From NCBI GenBank assembly GCA_013368445.1, contig JAACJO010000057.1, positions 1 through 64,000 of the forward strand: a stretch of DNA of 64,000 nucleotides. The letters are read 5' to 3'. Position 1 is the stretch's first letter. Each line of letters opens with the position of its first letter. The notes under the pieces are model-generated. The model was not told the DNA's origin and ran no database searches. It was given only the letters and a program-made list of their open reading frames with translations. The stretch is from Leucocoprinus leucothites. Lineage: Eukaryota; Basidiomycota; Agaricomycetes; Agaricales; Agaricaceae. Shown here piece after piece: positions 11,310 to 22,649 of this stretch. Both the position numbers and the translations under genes were made by a program.

Positions 11310-12807
11310 GATGTTGATGATGCAACAGACGTCCAAAGTGAGCTCGAAATCCATCCTGCGAGACTCAAAAACCCGAGAATACAGCCTCCCGAAATAATCG
11401 GCAGTGTCAAGTTATCATCTAACGATCCCAGATCTACTAACAATTGTTAGCAATGCCATCACTAAAACACAAAAGAAGAAAGAATAAATACGCACCCATG
11501 CCTTCAGCAACACCACTAACCAACCCAGCCACAACACCAATCACACCAAGACCCAACCACCCACTCAACAACCCCCTCTCTCCTCCCCATCCTCCTCTTC
11601 CTCCCAACGTCACACCACGGACGAAATCCCAACCTCCCTCCCTTCAAACCTCATCGGCGCAATCCAAGCCAAAAATCCAACAGCGATCATCGCCCCAATG
11701 AGAGAAGCAGCAATGAACCCAGTGTAGCTTTTTCTCGGCACGAGAGGGATTTTCACGAGAGGTAGTTTGGAGTGAGGAATGCAGAAATGGGAAGGGAGAC
11801 GGAGGGGAGGAGGGGCCGTAGAGGCGCCCGATCGTGGATGCGGCTGTGTCTGCCCATGAGAGGCTACGAGGAAAGGAAGGGGGCGAGGTGTTAGTAAATT
11901 CGGGAGGAGAGGTAGAGGAGGGCATACATGAGGATAGCGACGGTGGCTACGTCATGAGGATAGAATTGGAGAGCGAAGTTGACACCAAGGATGGACCATA
12001 TCACCCCATTTGTCGAGTGCTGTTATTGGAGAAGCGCGCGCCAAAGTGACGAACCAAAACCAAAGGGGATAACAAGAGTAAATTAGCGCAAAAAACAGTT
12101 GCAATTTTTAGTCACTTGCGTAACACAGCATATTGTGGTGCGTACCTTTTCGGATTCGCGCATGAGGAAACCTAGTACCCGCTCGTACAGCCTTTCGAAT
12201 GCTGGTGAGCGGAGTCGAAGGATGTCGGCTGGGACGATTATGCATAGTGAGGACCATAGGACGAGGACGATCTCGGCCACGGATGATTCGGTAATGTAGA
12301 GGTAGAGAGTGAAGAATCCTGTAGATAATGTGAGTATAGCACGAAATGACAAAGGAGAAGGATAAGAATGCACCGATAGAACTATGTAGCAATTTTCTCG
12401 GAATCTCCCAATCGACTTTTTGCTTCTGTTTCTTTTCTACTCTGTTCGCATGTAGATTTCCGTTAACCTGTCCATTTGCTTGGGCAACGCGGCCATTTTT
12501 GCTCGTAACAAGTCTATTATCAACCCTAGCTCAACCTCCGCAGCCAAATCCTCTGGTTCACTGACACGAGACGAACGAACACTATCCGTATTATTGTCCC
12601 TATCTTCCGGGCTCACACCATAAGTATCTATCATTTCCAAATGGCTGAGCCCTTCTAGTCTCCTGATAACCTTGCGGGTAATGTTTTGAACGTCGCCTGA
12701 GGAGGTGGAGTGGATGAGAATTTCGCTTTGACTTTGGTAGGAAAACAAGAACGAGAACGAGACGAGCGGTGGTTTTGTGCATGTGAAAGAGGAGGGGAGA
12801 GGGGCAT
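11310..12807 (-). pseudogene. DGK1-type diacylglycerol kinase, decayed copy A
   Basis: All five exons of the intact copy at 15719-17217 can be aligned here with the same splice positions: exon 4 is 11496-11863, exon 3 is 11928-12019 and exon 2 is 12146-12318. The reading frame is broken. One G is missing in the exon 1 run near 12705, so STPPP is followed by the wrong frame. The downstream exon 1 segment near 12480-12560 is rearranged and out of frame. One extra base near 11800 shifts the frame just after the IGRLYGPSSP motif. The stop codon of copy B is also lost. Exon 2 remains perfectly readable (YITESSVAEIVLVLWSSL), so inactivation looks recent. Confidence 0.85.
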
Positions 12808-12887
12808 ATTAAAGTCTGTGATGTTCATGAGAAACGTGAATAAAAAAGAGTGCTGAAAAGGGCGAAATCCGCACAAACCTATTAGAA

Positions 12888-14221
12888 TTATGACCTTAAA
12901 CCGTGATCAATGGTTTGCCGCACCGGGCTGACGGGACGAGTTTCACTTCCAGCTTCACTTCCTGCGGTATCAAGGACAGATGTCAACTCCAGGTCGTCTG
13001 CGCGAAGCTCTATCGTGTTTCTCATGCTCCTCATATTTAGAATCAGCCGACATGCCTGCAAAATAACTGAGCTGATGAAATGTAACCCTATTGAGATACG
13101 CCCTCACCGTAATGGAGAACAAGCAAATCATCAGACTATGAGGTGACACTTGCAACTTAGAAGCATCACCAACAAGGAGGGCACCAAAACACACACCAAA
13201 AAATCATGTTTCCCACTCGTTGGACAAATAATGCACATGGAAGTAGTGAAATCGACAACCCTGACATTAGATGAGGGGCCACCACGTCAGATTTTTGCTT
13301 AATCGACGGAGACGCAAAAATGTTATTACCTGTCAACAGGGCGAGAATCCAAGAGCTATCTCGCATGACTCTTCGAAGGACAGGAGGTATGCTCCATCTA
13401 TATTTCTTTGCACTGCGGTACTTTTTCAAGGTCAGCAGCCAAAGGAGGAGTTGGTTGGTTAGGATGGTGAGGCTAGGGTGGTGACGGCCTTCAACATATG
13501 GCAAGGGCGTTTTAATAATATCAATGCTCACCCGAACCACTTTGAGCTATCAGGTGTCCGATTGGGAATACAGAATGGCTCTATTTCCATATCCCTCAGT
13601 GATTCTAGCCCGTTCCATACGTTCAACCCTCTAGATGAGAAGAACCAGAGGGTTAAAAGGAACCCGAACATGGGCTTGCGTTCATAGAGAGCAAATACTT
13701 CACAAAGAGACGCCATTGAGTGAATGATGAGCGGGGAGCTGATCTTCAGGCTTACCTCTGACCATCATCACAAGTTCCAGATTCCCAAGAAGTATAAGGA
13801 CAGTATAAGTTTGAAAGATGAACCAGTGAAAGCAATTCGCATCTGGTCTCTGCAAGAGGAGGAACGAATAGACGGTGTTGATGCTGCAGCGGAGCTTGGG
13901 CGTCATCGATACGACGAACGTCCTGCGACAGGAGACTCACATTTGGATGACGAGGGCTAGGTAACGACTGAGAACGAAGGATGACGTGGTAAACCAGTCA
14001 GAGTTTCTTGATCAGTTCCTGATTTATTAGGCTCCGATTTACTAAGCGAATTCGGGCGTGCGTACCTCCAGATACACTGATACTCTTGATCCCAAGTGAG
14101 AAAAAGTTCATACAAGAGCAGTGCAAGACCAGCAACTGTTACAACAGTTCGGATTATATTCTACTGAACACGAACACTGCTACTCACCGTCGCAGCTCTG
14201 ACGGATGTATATTTCAGACAT
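12888..14221 (-). CDS. DUF6533-type multi-pass membrane protein, copy B
   Basis: This is the right-hand copy of the gene at 8835-10136 and has the same exon layout. It starts at the ATG at 14219-14221 (MSEIYIRQSC) and ends at a TAA at 12888-12890. Visible elements in order are VAGLALLLYELFLTWDQEYQ, the helix SSFVLSRYLALVIQ, ELVMMVR joined to VFALYERK, LTILTNQLLLWLLTLKKYRS, RVMRDSSWILALLTG and CRLILNMRSMRN, followed by a polar tail about 45 residues long. All introns have GT-AG ends, including the donor that is GC in copy A, so this copy looks the healthier. The family is predicted to sit in a membrane with several helices; its role is not known to me. It is on the same strand as DGK1 copy B. 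Confidence 0.75.
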
Positions 14222-15718
14222 ATTGGAGTTCAAGGAGGGAAGGGAAGCATGATTAGGAACATGCTTAGAAGTATGTACGACGGTTTATATATGCACCCAT
14301 CAGCATCAAGGGCTTGCCTGCGTGCATTGTAACGGCATGCCGGAAGCCCTGGACTTGCGTGAGAAAACACTGTGGTCGGCCCTTGGACCACAATGACATA
14401 CAACCGACACACTTGAATTCGATACCCATCAATGATTGTACCCACCAATCAATCTATGAACTTGGTTTGTTGCACTGCGCATGATCCAGCGTATATTTTA
14501 GCCAAGAATTAAAAATAAGCTTGAGACTACTCAGAGATTCATAACCATGTATTAGACTTGAGAGTGGACAACGATCCCAAAAAGACGATTGAGTTGACAA
14601 TTCATGACCTACAATAAAAGCAAAAAATCCCGACAACACCCCTTCAATCGTCACAGAAACCAACTGGCTATGAGTCTATGTCTTATAATAGGGCGTACTA
14701 TGATTAGCCTCGAATCAGTCTCGTGTATTAAAATTCCTCGGTACCTTCGTGACTTAACGACTGAACCGCGGTGTTGTCTCTGGTGCACGTGAATTCAATA
14801 TCACGGTCAGTCAGATTTCTTTTGACAAATCACAGGTAAATAACAGTTGGATGACTACAAATACTACGAACTCTGTACTTAAGACTTAGAACTTGGAGCT
14901 CGAAAAGGGAATAAGCCAAGAGTTCAGAATGTATAGGTTTGTCTTCTTTCACACCGCACTGACGGTAGTAGTGGTAACTGGTATTTGACCCTTATGTAGC
15001 ACCTTATGTCAAGACGATTTCAGGATATAAGACGCACATGTGTAGTAGGTGGTCACGAGAGTTTACAGCGAGACAATGAGTCACATTCACATGATACGCG
15101 ATAAACAAAAGAAAATAGGCATTTTCTCTGTTCACCCGAGGTGTACTTACCGCACAATGTCGTAGAAGATCGTAGAAGGCAGATTTTATGGTTAGAAGCA
15201 AATTGAACCTCATGCTGTAATCATATTCAATTATCCTCTCTAATCCACCCCGCATCTTGGCACGCATAACGTCCCATTTGCAATTTTACTGTCTACTTGT
15301 CTACTCCATCCAGCCCAAATACTATCATCAGCCTCATCATCAACATCTCAACATCATTACAATCCGAAGCGACGCCTACCACGCCACCCGTCTCGAGAAA
15401 AGCTATACTAACTAAGCGCAAGAAACAGAAATACCTATGTGTGTTATCTACGCATACAAGAACCATGAGAAGCTACCAACCCACCAGAACCATCGTCAAA
15501 TCATCACCATCATCATCATCAAAAACCGGTTTTAGAATATGCAGTCGAAACGAATCGTGTTCCAAGAAATAGCTCGAATAAGCGAGCGAGTGAGGGAGAG
15601 AGAGAAAGGCATATATAAGAAACGGGAAGATAGTAAGATATTGGAAAGTTCCCGAGCAGGATGAAATTGAACGGAGTGGATAGATGGATAATGGAAGTGA
15701 AGAGAGAATCAAAGTTGT
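14222..15718. other. Spacer inside duplicated unit B
   Basis: No gene is recognised. It is collinear with 10137-11309 but carries extra sequence around 14400-14980 that has no obvious partner in the first copy. Confidence 0.45.
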
Positions 15719-17217
15719 TCATGACGCAACAGACGTCCAAAATGAGCTCGAAATCCATCCTGCGAGACTCAAAAACCCGAGAATACAACCTCCCGAAATA
15801 ATCGGCAACGTCAAGTTATCATCTAACGATCCGAGATCTACTAACACTTGTTAGCAATTCCATCACAAACAAACAAAAAAAAAGAGAATAAATACGCACC
15901 CATAGCTTCAGCAACACCACTAACCAACCCAGCCACAACACCAATAATACCAAGACCCACCCACCCACTCAACACCCCCTTCTCTCCTCCTCCTCCCAAC
16001 GTTACACCACGAACGAAATCCCAACTGACTTCCCTCCCTTCAAATCTCATCGGGGCAATCCAAGCCCAAAATCCAACAGCGATCATCGCTCCAGTGAGAG
16101 AAGCAGCAATGAACCCAGCGTAGCTTTTTCTCGGCGCTAGGGGGATTTTCACGAGAGGAAGTTTGGGATGGGGGATGCAAAAGTGGGAAGGGAGACGGGG
16201 AGAGGAAGGGCCGTAGAGACGCCCGATTGTGGATGCGGCTGTGTCTGCCCATGAGAGGCTGTTGTGAGGAAAGGAAGAGCGATTGGTGTTAGTAAATTCG
16301 GACAAGCGGGAGACGGACGGGAGCGTACATGAGGATGGCGATGGTGGCTACGTCACGAGGATAGAATTGGAGAGCGAAGTTGACACCGAGGATGTACCAT
16401 ATCACTCCATTTGTCGAGTGCTGTTATCGGTGAAGCGGGCGCCAAAATGACGAACCAAAACCAAAGGGGATAACGATAGCAAATTAGCGCGAAAAACAGT
16501 TGCAATTTTTAGTCACTTGGCGTAGCACAGCATAATGTGGTGCGTACCTTTTCGGATTCGCGCATGAGGAAACCTAGTACCCGCTCATACAGCCTTTCGA
16601 ACGCTGGTGAGCGGAGCCGAAGGATGTCTGCTGGGACGATTATGCAGAGCGAGGACCACAGGACGAGCACGATCTCGGCCACGGATGATTCGGTGATGTA
16701 TAGGTAGAGAGTGAAAAATCCTGTAGATAATGTGAGTATAGCACGAAATGACAAAGGAGAAGGATAAGAATGCACCGATAGAACTATGTAGCAATTTTCT
16801 CGGAATCTCCCAATCGACTTTTTGCTTCTGTTTCTTTTCTACTCCGTTTGCATGTAGACTTCCATTAGTCTGCCCATTTTCGTGCACGACATGACCATTC
16901 TTCCTCGTATCAAGGCCATGATTCTCAACCAGCACTAGCTCAACCTCTGCAGCCGAGTCCTCCGGTTCACTGACATTCGAAGAAGGAACATCATCCGTAT
17001 CATTATCCCTATCTTCCGGGCTCACAGCATAAGCATCCACCATCTCCAAATGCCCGAGCCCTTCTAGTCTTCTAATAACCTTGCGAGTAATGTTTTGAAC
17101 GTCGCCTGAGGGAGGTGGAGTGGATGAGAATTTGGCTTTGACGATGGTAGGAGAACGAGAACGAGAACGAGACGAGGGGTGGTTTTGTGTACGTGAAAGA
17201 GGAGAGGAGAGGGACAT
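15719..17217 (-). CDS. DGK1: CTP-dependent diacylglycerol kinase
   Basis: Five exons fit exactly in phase: 16776-17217, 16548-16720, 16329-16420, 15900-16258 and 15719-15840, for 395 residues. Yeast Dgk1-type enzymes use CTP to phosphorylate diacylglycerol to phosphatidate in the ER/nuclear envelope. The N-terminal 110 residues are Ser/Arg-rich and probably cytosolic. Then follow the family motif RKLLHSSIGFFTLYLY, several hydrophobic helices, NGVIWYILGVNFALQFYPRD, the nucleotide-site signature SWADTAASTIGRLYG and a glycine-rich final helix pair. The short last exon encodes DNLTLPIISGGCILGF, also typical. The start ATG gives a Ser/Arg-rich leader that matches copy A. It is the only intact one of four DGK1-like copies in the window. 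Confidence 0.88.
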
Positions 17218-17435
17218 AAGGGCTTATGGGGATGCGGGATGGGGGAAAGGAGAGGAAGCGTGCACACGAAGCCGAAGGAAAGCGACACACGACACGCTGA
17301 GCATCAGATCACGACAGATGCCTTATTGGATACATCATCCCACGATTGGTTATTCTCCCAATAAACATCACACGCCACCATTACTGCTGTTCTATAATAC
17401 AATCCACTACGACGATATTAAGCAAACCCATTGGT

Positions 17436-19447
17436 TTATTCTTCCGAAATTATGCCAAGCTCCCTATTTTCCATCGATCGACTTGCTCCATGTATATCAT
17501 CAAGCCGCCACGACTCGGAGCCCGACGAATCCTCCTCGCTTTGATATGAGGTATGATGAAACTGCATCGAATGCACCGGCCTCGAAAGCAAGCTCTCCCC
17601 AAGCTCGCAATTTGCCTGGCGAACATTGAGGATCAGGCGCGCACACTAGAACCAAGATTCAGTTACGCTTAGCATTGCCGATAAACCAGGGAAATACTTA
17701 CGATCATGCTGTAAATGACATCGACCCAGCTGAATTTAAGATACCACGACTTCAGCATCTAATGATTTATTGAACAGCAGATATACGCACACTGCCCAGT
17801 CAGTACTGAGAAATTTCATGGAAGTAGTCGTCTGTGGAAGTAGGTCGAATTTACTAATGGTTTCCACAATTGAGAGTGCTTGATCATGAAAGCTACGTGA
17901 GCCCACGCAGTTGATTTGTATATGATATGATCACCCTACCGAGGATACTGTAGTTGAAATCAGTGAGACTCTCGGTGATGCTAAGAAAATGGACTCACGG
18001 AATTAAAAGAAGTGTTCCATCACGATAGAAAACATATAAAAGGGGAGTAAAGAGTTGGATGTGCGAAAGCCGCTCCTGGATAGTCGAACCAGTAGCTTTC
18101 GCATCTCTGTATGTAATGCCAAATCTGACGACGGTCAGGAGGGTTTCAATCAAAGCTGACACTCCTCGAACGCCTCTGCAAATAAAATAAAATAAAATAA
18201 AATAAATAAACGATAGGCCATTGCGAAAGGGCGAGGGGGAAGGCTGGAGACATACACAAAGGTACCTGCGACCTTCTCCATCACATCAAAGAGTGGTGGT
18301 GGCAAGTCACTATCACTCCCGAGCCAACACCCATGCAGCGGGTAATCCACCAATGTGAAATTTGAGTGGAATAAACTGTGAACTACCACCGAGATCACTC
18401 CAGTCTAGAAGTGGAGTAGGTCTTTGGAATCGACGTGAATACTGAGAGGACTTACGATGGCTTCGGCTGTAGCATTATTTTGATTAGAGGGAGAAAGTAC
18501 CTTGCTATTGAAAATGCTCGTTACGCACCTGCTGTGAGGGTATACAGGATAATCGTGACTTTTTAAACAGGATTAGGCGACGTTGAAAATCGGCTGAGAT
18601 GTAGTGTAACTCACCAATACGATTATTGTTCCAAGCAGCCCGAAGACGGAGAACGAGTAGTATTTTCATCGTGACTGGAATGATAAGGTTTATGACACTA
18701 AAGATATTACTTTCGAGATATTCCCAAGGCAGAGAAGTCGAATACTCACATTATGTTAATATCGCTATACGCGATAGTGCACCTTTGGATGGCTTTATTA
18801 GAACCCAAACTGCGTAATCGGGAAAATGCGGGAATTGAAAACATACCACTGTAATGTGTAATCAGAGAAAGGACTATGACAATGACTAGTTCGCAAAATC
18901 TTACCGGTTTTGACAAGAAGTTGTTGGTCCATGCTATTTGTACATTTTCAAAAATGAACCTTGAGTCAAAGGATGCTGTATCGGCTTACTGTAAAACTCC
19001 ACTCTGTATTCTGATGTCAGTTTCGATTCTTGATAGAATATCCAAGAATTCACTCACATCAAGTGAAACCATACACAGAGGCGAATGATAACATATATGG
19101 CACGAATCCGTGTCCAAGCACCACTAGGTTCTCGTACGTAAGTCAGAGTACTCGATCGTTCAAACAGACAGTACAAACCGGTAAATGTATTTGACCTGTA
19201 TTAGAACTTGTTGAGTATCACAAACCTACACAATAGGAAACAACAAGCCAAACCTCTTGGGGAATGAGATAGATAGTATCGTATCCAAGCACAGTAATCG
19301 CAATGACTAATAATAAAACAACCGTTCTCCGCAGTTAGTGCGCTCCAAGGCTCAGACAAGAGACGTACTTTGAATATAGGTGTTTAACTGCATGAACTCG
19401 CGATCCATGATATAATCCCCCCGCGTGAGTCCATAAGGGTCGGACAT
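17436..19447 (-). CDS. DUF6533-type multi-pass membrane protein, copy C
   Basis: The ATG at 19445-19447 (MSDPYGLTRGDYIMDREF) begins a multi-exon gene ending in a TAA at 17436-17438. The DUF6533 core reads IIAITVLGYDTIYLIPQE then VKYIYRGAWTRIRAIYVIIR. It is followed by VINLIIPVTMKILLVLRLRAAWNNNR, the cytoplasmic-side motif DYPLHGCWLG, the family landmark FYRDGTLLLIP and the terminal CARLILNVRQ. This is a full-length member (roughly 350 residues) and more like the family norm than copies A and B. The polar tail is Ser/Glu-rich (QSEEDSSGSESW). It ends 219 bp from the start of DGK1 copy B on the same strand. The exons around 18890-19010 are the least certain part of the model. Confidence 0.7.
18180..18210. 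repeat. (AAATA)n microsatellite
   Basis: About six pentamer units lie inside an intron of the minus-strand DUF6533 gene. Read on that strand they form a TTTTA-rich tract directly before the CAG acceptor. Confidence 0.9.
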
Positions 19448-20300
19448 AGTGACCACCCCTAGAAGTCGAGATATTGGCTGAAGACAAAGGATGCTCAAAC
19501 CAGCAGAGCTCCATCACTTATAATCACTCCCATTAAGCTGAGTTTGAATTTTTTTCTCCAAACCCGATTCATCTCGCGCTCATAGCGGGGGTGTTATCAA
19601 CATCCATTAAAAGACTCACCATCGTAACACGCGATAGTGTTGGAGTAAGAGACTGGTATCAATCAGCCTTCGCGGAAGTTTATCATCAGTGAAAGCATCA
19701 GTGTACCTTACTAATAGAATTGAGCGCTGGGCTTCGAAGACTGCGATCTGACAGGAAGGATCAACCTCAAGCTCAATATCATCATGATCAATTCGGCATT
19801 CTATCATTTGTAGCACGTTTTATATATATAACAAAGCGAAAACCGATGAAATAGAACACATATACTCCTAGTATTCGAGGGTAGTTATGGTAGCGAAAAC
19901 GGGGATACAGAGTCTATCAGTATGTAAAAGTAAGTTAACTTGGAATATTGTTGTGGTACGGCAAGGCAGACAGAATAGCACCAGTGTTCGGGCTCGACGG
20001 TGGACATCAACGACAAAATCTCACGCTCTGAGGAGAAAGATGGGAAGTAGAAAAAGTGACATCTTCTAACACGGGCGTTGATCTGACGTGCCGGTGAGTT
20101 AAAATAAGAACGAAGTGCGTTTGCACCAATCGCAACTTTTGCTGCATGTGAGGTTGGAATGTGCAGACTATCCAAGAGGGCTCGAAGGAGATACATCAGG
20201 ATTGGAAGGACTCCCAATGGAGCTGCGCGACAGTCAAGGACATGAGAGCAATCCTCGGCGAAGGAAATTCACTTGACTCGATCGCTCACTATACGGTCCA
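19448..20300. other. Spacer upstream of DUF6533 copy C
   Basis: No supported gene. A minus-strand frame at 19616-19816 (66 codons, acidic) resembles neither neighbour. Confidence 0.35.
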
Positions 20301-20639
20301 AGTTTGGAGGGTGATTTCGCTACACATGATCATCACATCAGAGGATAGTGCGAAGGGTGTATTTTAAATATTGTATCTACTATTTCAAAGCCGCAATCGA
20401 GGAGAAGGGAAGCAGTAAAAATATGGCAAGTTGGCGAGCGTTCAATAGCTGGGACGACGCACAGTACCGACGCGCTCGATGACATGATCAGAGATTGAAT
20501 TCAGGGGGGCCTGCGAGTAATGACAGATGCGGACCAATCAACCGCAAAAGTTTGCGATAACGCACCTTGGCAATTCCCCTAACTCATCTGGTGATACTCC
20601 GGAAGGCCAGACACATATAGAGGCTCAAGTGCCGCGAGG

Positions 20640-21560
20640 ATGGCCGATTTTCAGTACTGCCATGTCCGCCGACGGGAGGTGATAAAGAAGGGAATAGTTG
20701 ACCATTGGAAAGTTTCGAAAGAGAGATAGAGAGAGAGGTATAGATGAAAATAGCAACAGCGGCTAATTATTATACGGATGAAGCTCGGGCGTGAAGATAC
20801 ACCACAACTGCTACAAATCCACCCGAGCCAAAGATAGCGACCTGGTTGCGGAGGCGTTAGAAGGGATGATAGTAAGGGATATGAATTCGAGAAGTTGAAG
20901 GGAGTGATCCACAGGCGCAAAGGACTCTGTGACGCCACCGATTGCTGACAGAGGATTCAGTGATGTTAGAGAAGAGTAAAGGGCCCGAAGCAAGAAATGC
21001 TCGACATCTCGTCAATCACCCACGAAAAGAGATGGGGTTCAACGAAATAGGCTCCGAGAGCAGAACGTCCTCCTGTGCTCGGGAGCGGCGACGAGGTGCT
21101 GATGCACAGTGAGAACTGTAGATCGAAGGAGACCTTTGATACGAAAGACTCGCCACCATGGAGAGACTGGATGAAAGCTCTGCTATGGATGTATTACACT
21201 AGTGTAAGCAACAGAGACACGGTGACACACCGAGCTTTCCTCGGACTTCTCCATCAGATTTCTCGTTCCTCCCCTTGACACTGCTAGTGTTCGGTATCCA
21301 TTAGTCTGTTATTCCGTCCCCGTGCACGTTCATTTCAGAGCAAGTAGAGCAATTTTTGACGATAGAAATTCCTGGGCCTACGGCACAAGCATCAAGTCGG
21401 ATCACTAGATGTCCGAATCCTTCGAGTGCTTCGGTAACCTTGCACATCGTTTTGTGCATTCAGAATAGAGTGGTACTTAGAAGTCTCAAGAATGTATGTG
21501 GGAATAGGAATAGGTTGAGCAATTATGCAGGCGTGAAAAGGTAGGAAGAAGGAATAGGAG
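20640..21560 (-). pseudogene. DGK1-like relic C
   Basis: Heavily decayed sequence that still aligns in pieces with DGK1. On the minus strand, 21350-21480 gives VTEALEGFGHLVIRLDACAVG, matching the N-terminal VIRRLEGLGHLEMVDAYAVS of the intact gene. About 20900-20960 gives GPLLFSNITESSV, matching FTLYLYITESSV. Frames are broken several times. The surrounding block 20310-21780 is repeated at 24520-25960. Confidence 0.6.
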
Positions 21561-22649
21561 CACTCTGATAAACACGACCATCAAAATTATCATCCCACGG
21601 CATCACCTGAAAATGAAGCCAGAGTTCTGCGTAAGTATTCCATGCGCCTCTCACCCAACGACACAAGGTCCTGGGTCAGTCTTATATTCAGCAATTTACC
21701 ATCTCCAATCTCGTTGACATGAGTAGGCAGAACGAATTTGATTGAGTGTTGTTTGTTCATTCAACATAGCATAATTACAGTCATACTACTAAACAGGGAT
21801 ATTGTCGGGCCGGTCTTACAGCTTCGACAAAGGGCTGGCACTGACCAACGACAATAAGAATTTCTATGTATAATTCAGGGTTTTCTGGGTCTCAATCTAT
21901 GCTTTTTGTAGTTCCTGTAGCGATATTGTGCAATGAAAATGCAAGGCAGCAGATAAAGAATAAAAAATGACCGAAAACAATTTAAGCACACGTATGTAAA
22001 TGCCGCGACCCTGAGCCCTCGTACGGATAAAAATTGGAAAATTTTGGTGCTTAACACCCATGCGGATAAAAATTGCGACATCGGGATCAGGCGTCAAATT
22101 TCTAAACGGCACTCACAGGGTCCTGGAGAGACGCGTCAGCATGCCGGACTGCCAAGTGAGGAGCCGCCGGGTGGGGGGGAACCTTGCTTCGTGGATTTGC
22201 TTGTTAATCAAGTTGTTCGAACAATATGGAAATTCGTGTATTACTGAAGAGCTATTAATTTAACAACGGACGCCTGCTGCTAATAAAAAACAAGAGTGGG
22301 AGGACGGGGAAGATAAGAAGTGGAGCGGAAATACGCTGACGTTGTGCTGAGTCGTGAGGTGGAGGAGAGAAGGTAGAGTGGGAAAGAAACCGAACTGGGT
22401 GCCGTCGGCAGCTGTCGTTGTAAAGCAGCCTTGCGCAACGTTTGGTTGCCACATTCAGGTTCGTCGAGCTTTGAAACACTACAGTAGCGCTTGGCGCTCA
22501 GGGGAGAAGCAATTGACAATGTCAATCAAGTTCGCCCCAGAATTGTACCTTCACCCGCTCTCCATCGTTGGAAATTTTAGTTTTCTAGCAAGGCGACTAC
22601 GAGACATCGCAAACTACTCAGCCTAGTGAACCCCCGCCCCCCCCTCTTC
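21561..22649. other. Spacer and 5' region of TM-1
   Basis: 21600-21780 is a copy of 25800-25960 (part of the decayed duplicate). Near 22022 and 22061 the 12-mer CGGATAAAAATT occurs twice, 39 bp apart. 22519-22626 contains a short upstream ORF (MSIKFAPELYLHPLS...) in the leader of TM-1. Confidence 0.4.

Noticed and set aside
17120..17629. 169-codon plus-strand frame
   Set aside because: It overlaps antisense exon 1 of the intact DGK1 and the end of DUF6533 copy C; its charged low-complexity start mirrors the Ser/Arg leader on the other strand.
22022..22075. Direct repeat CGGATAAAAATT as a possible transposon end or binding site
   Set aside because: Only two copies, no inverted partner and no target duplication found.
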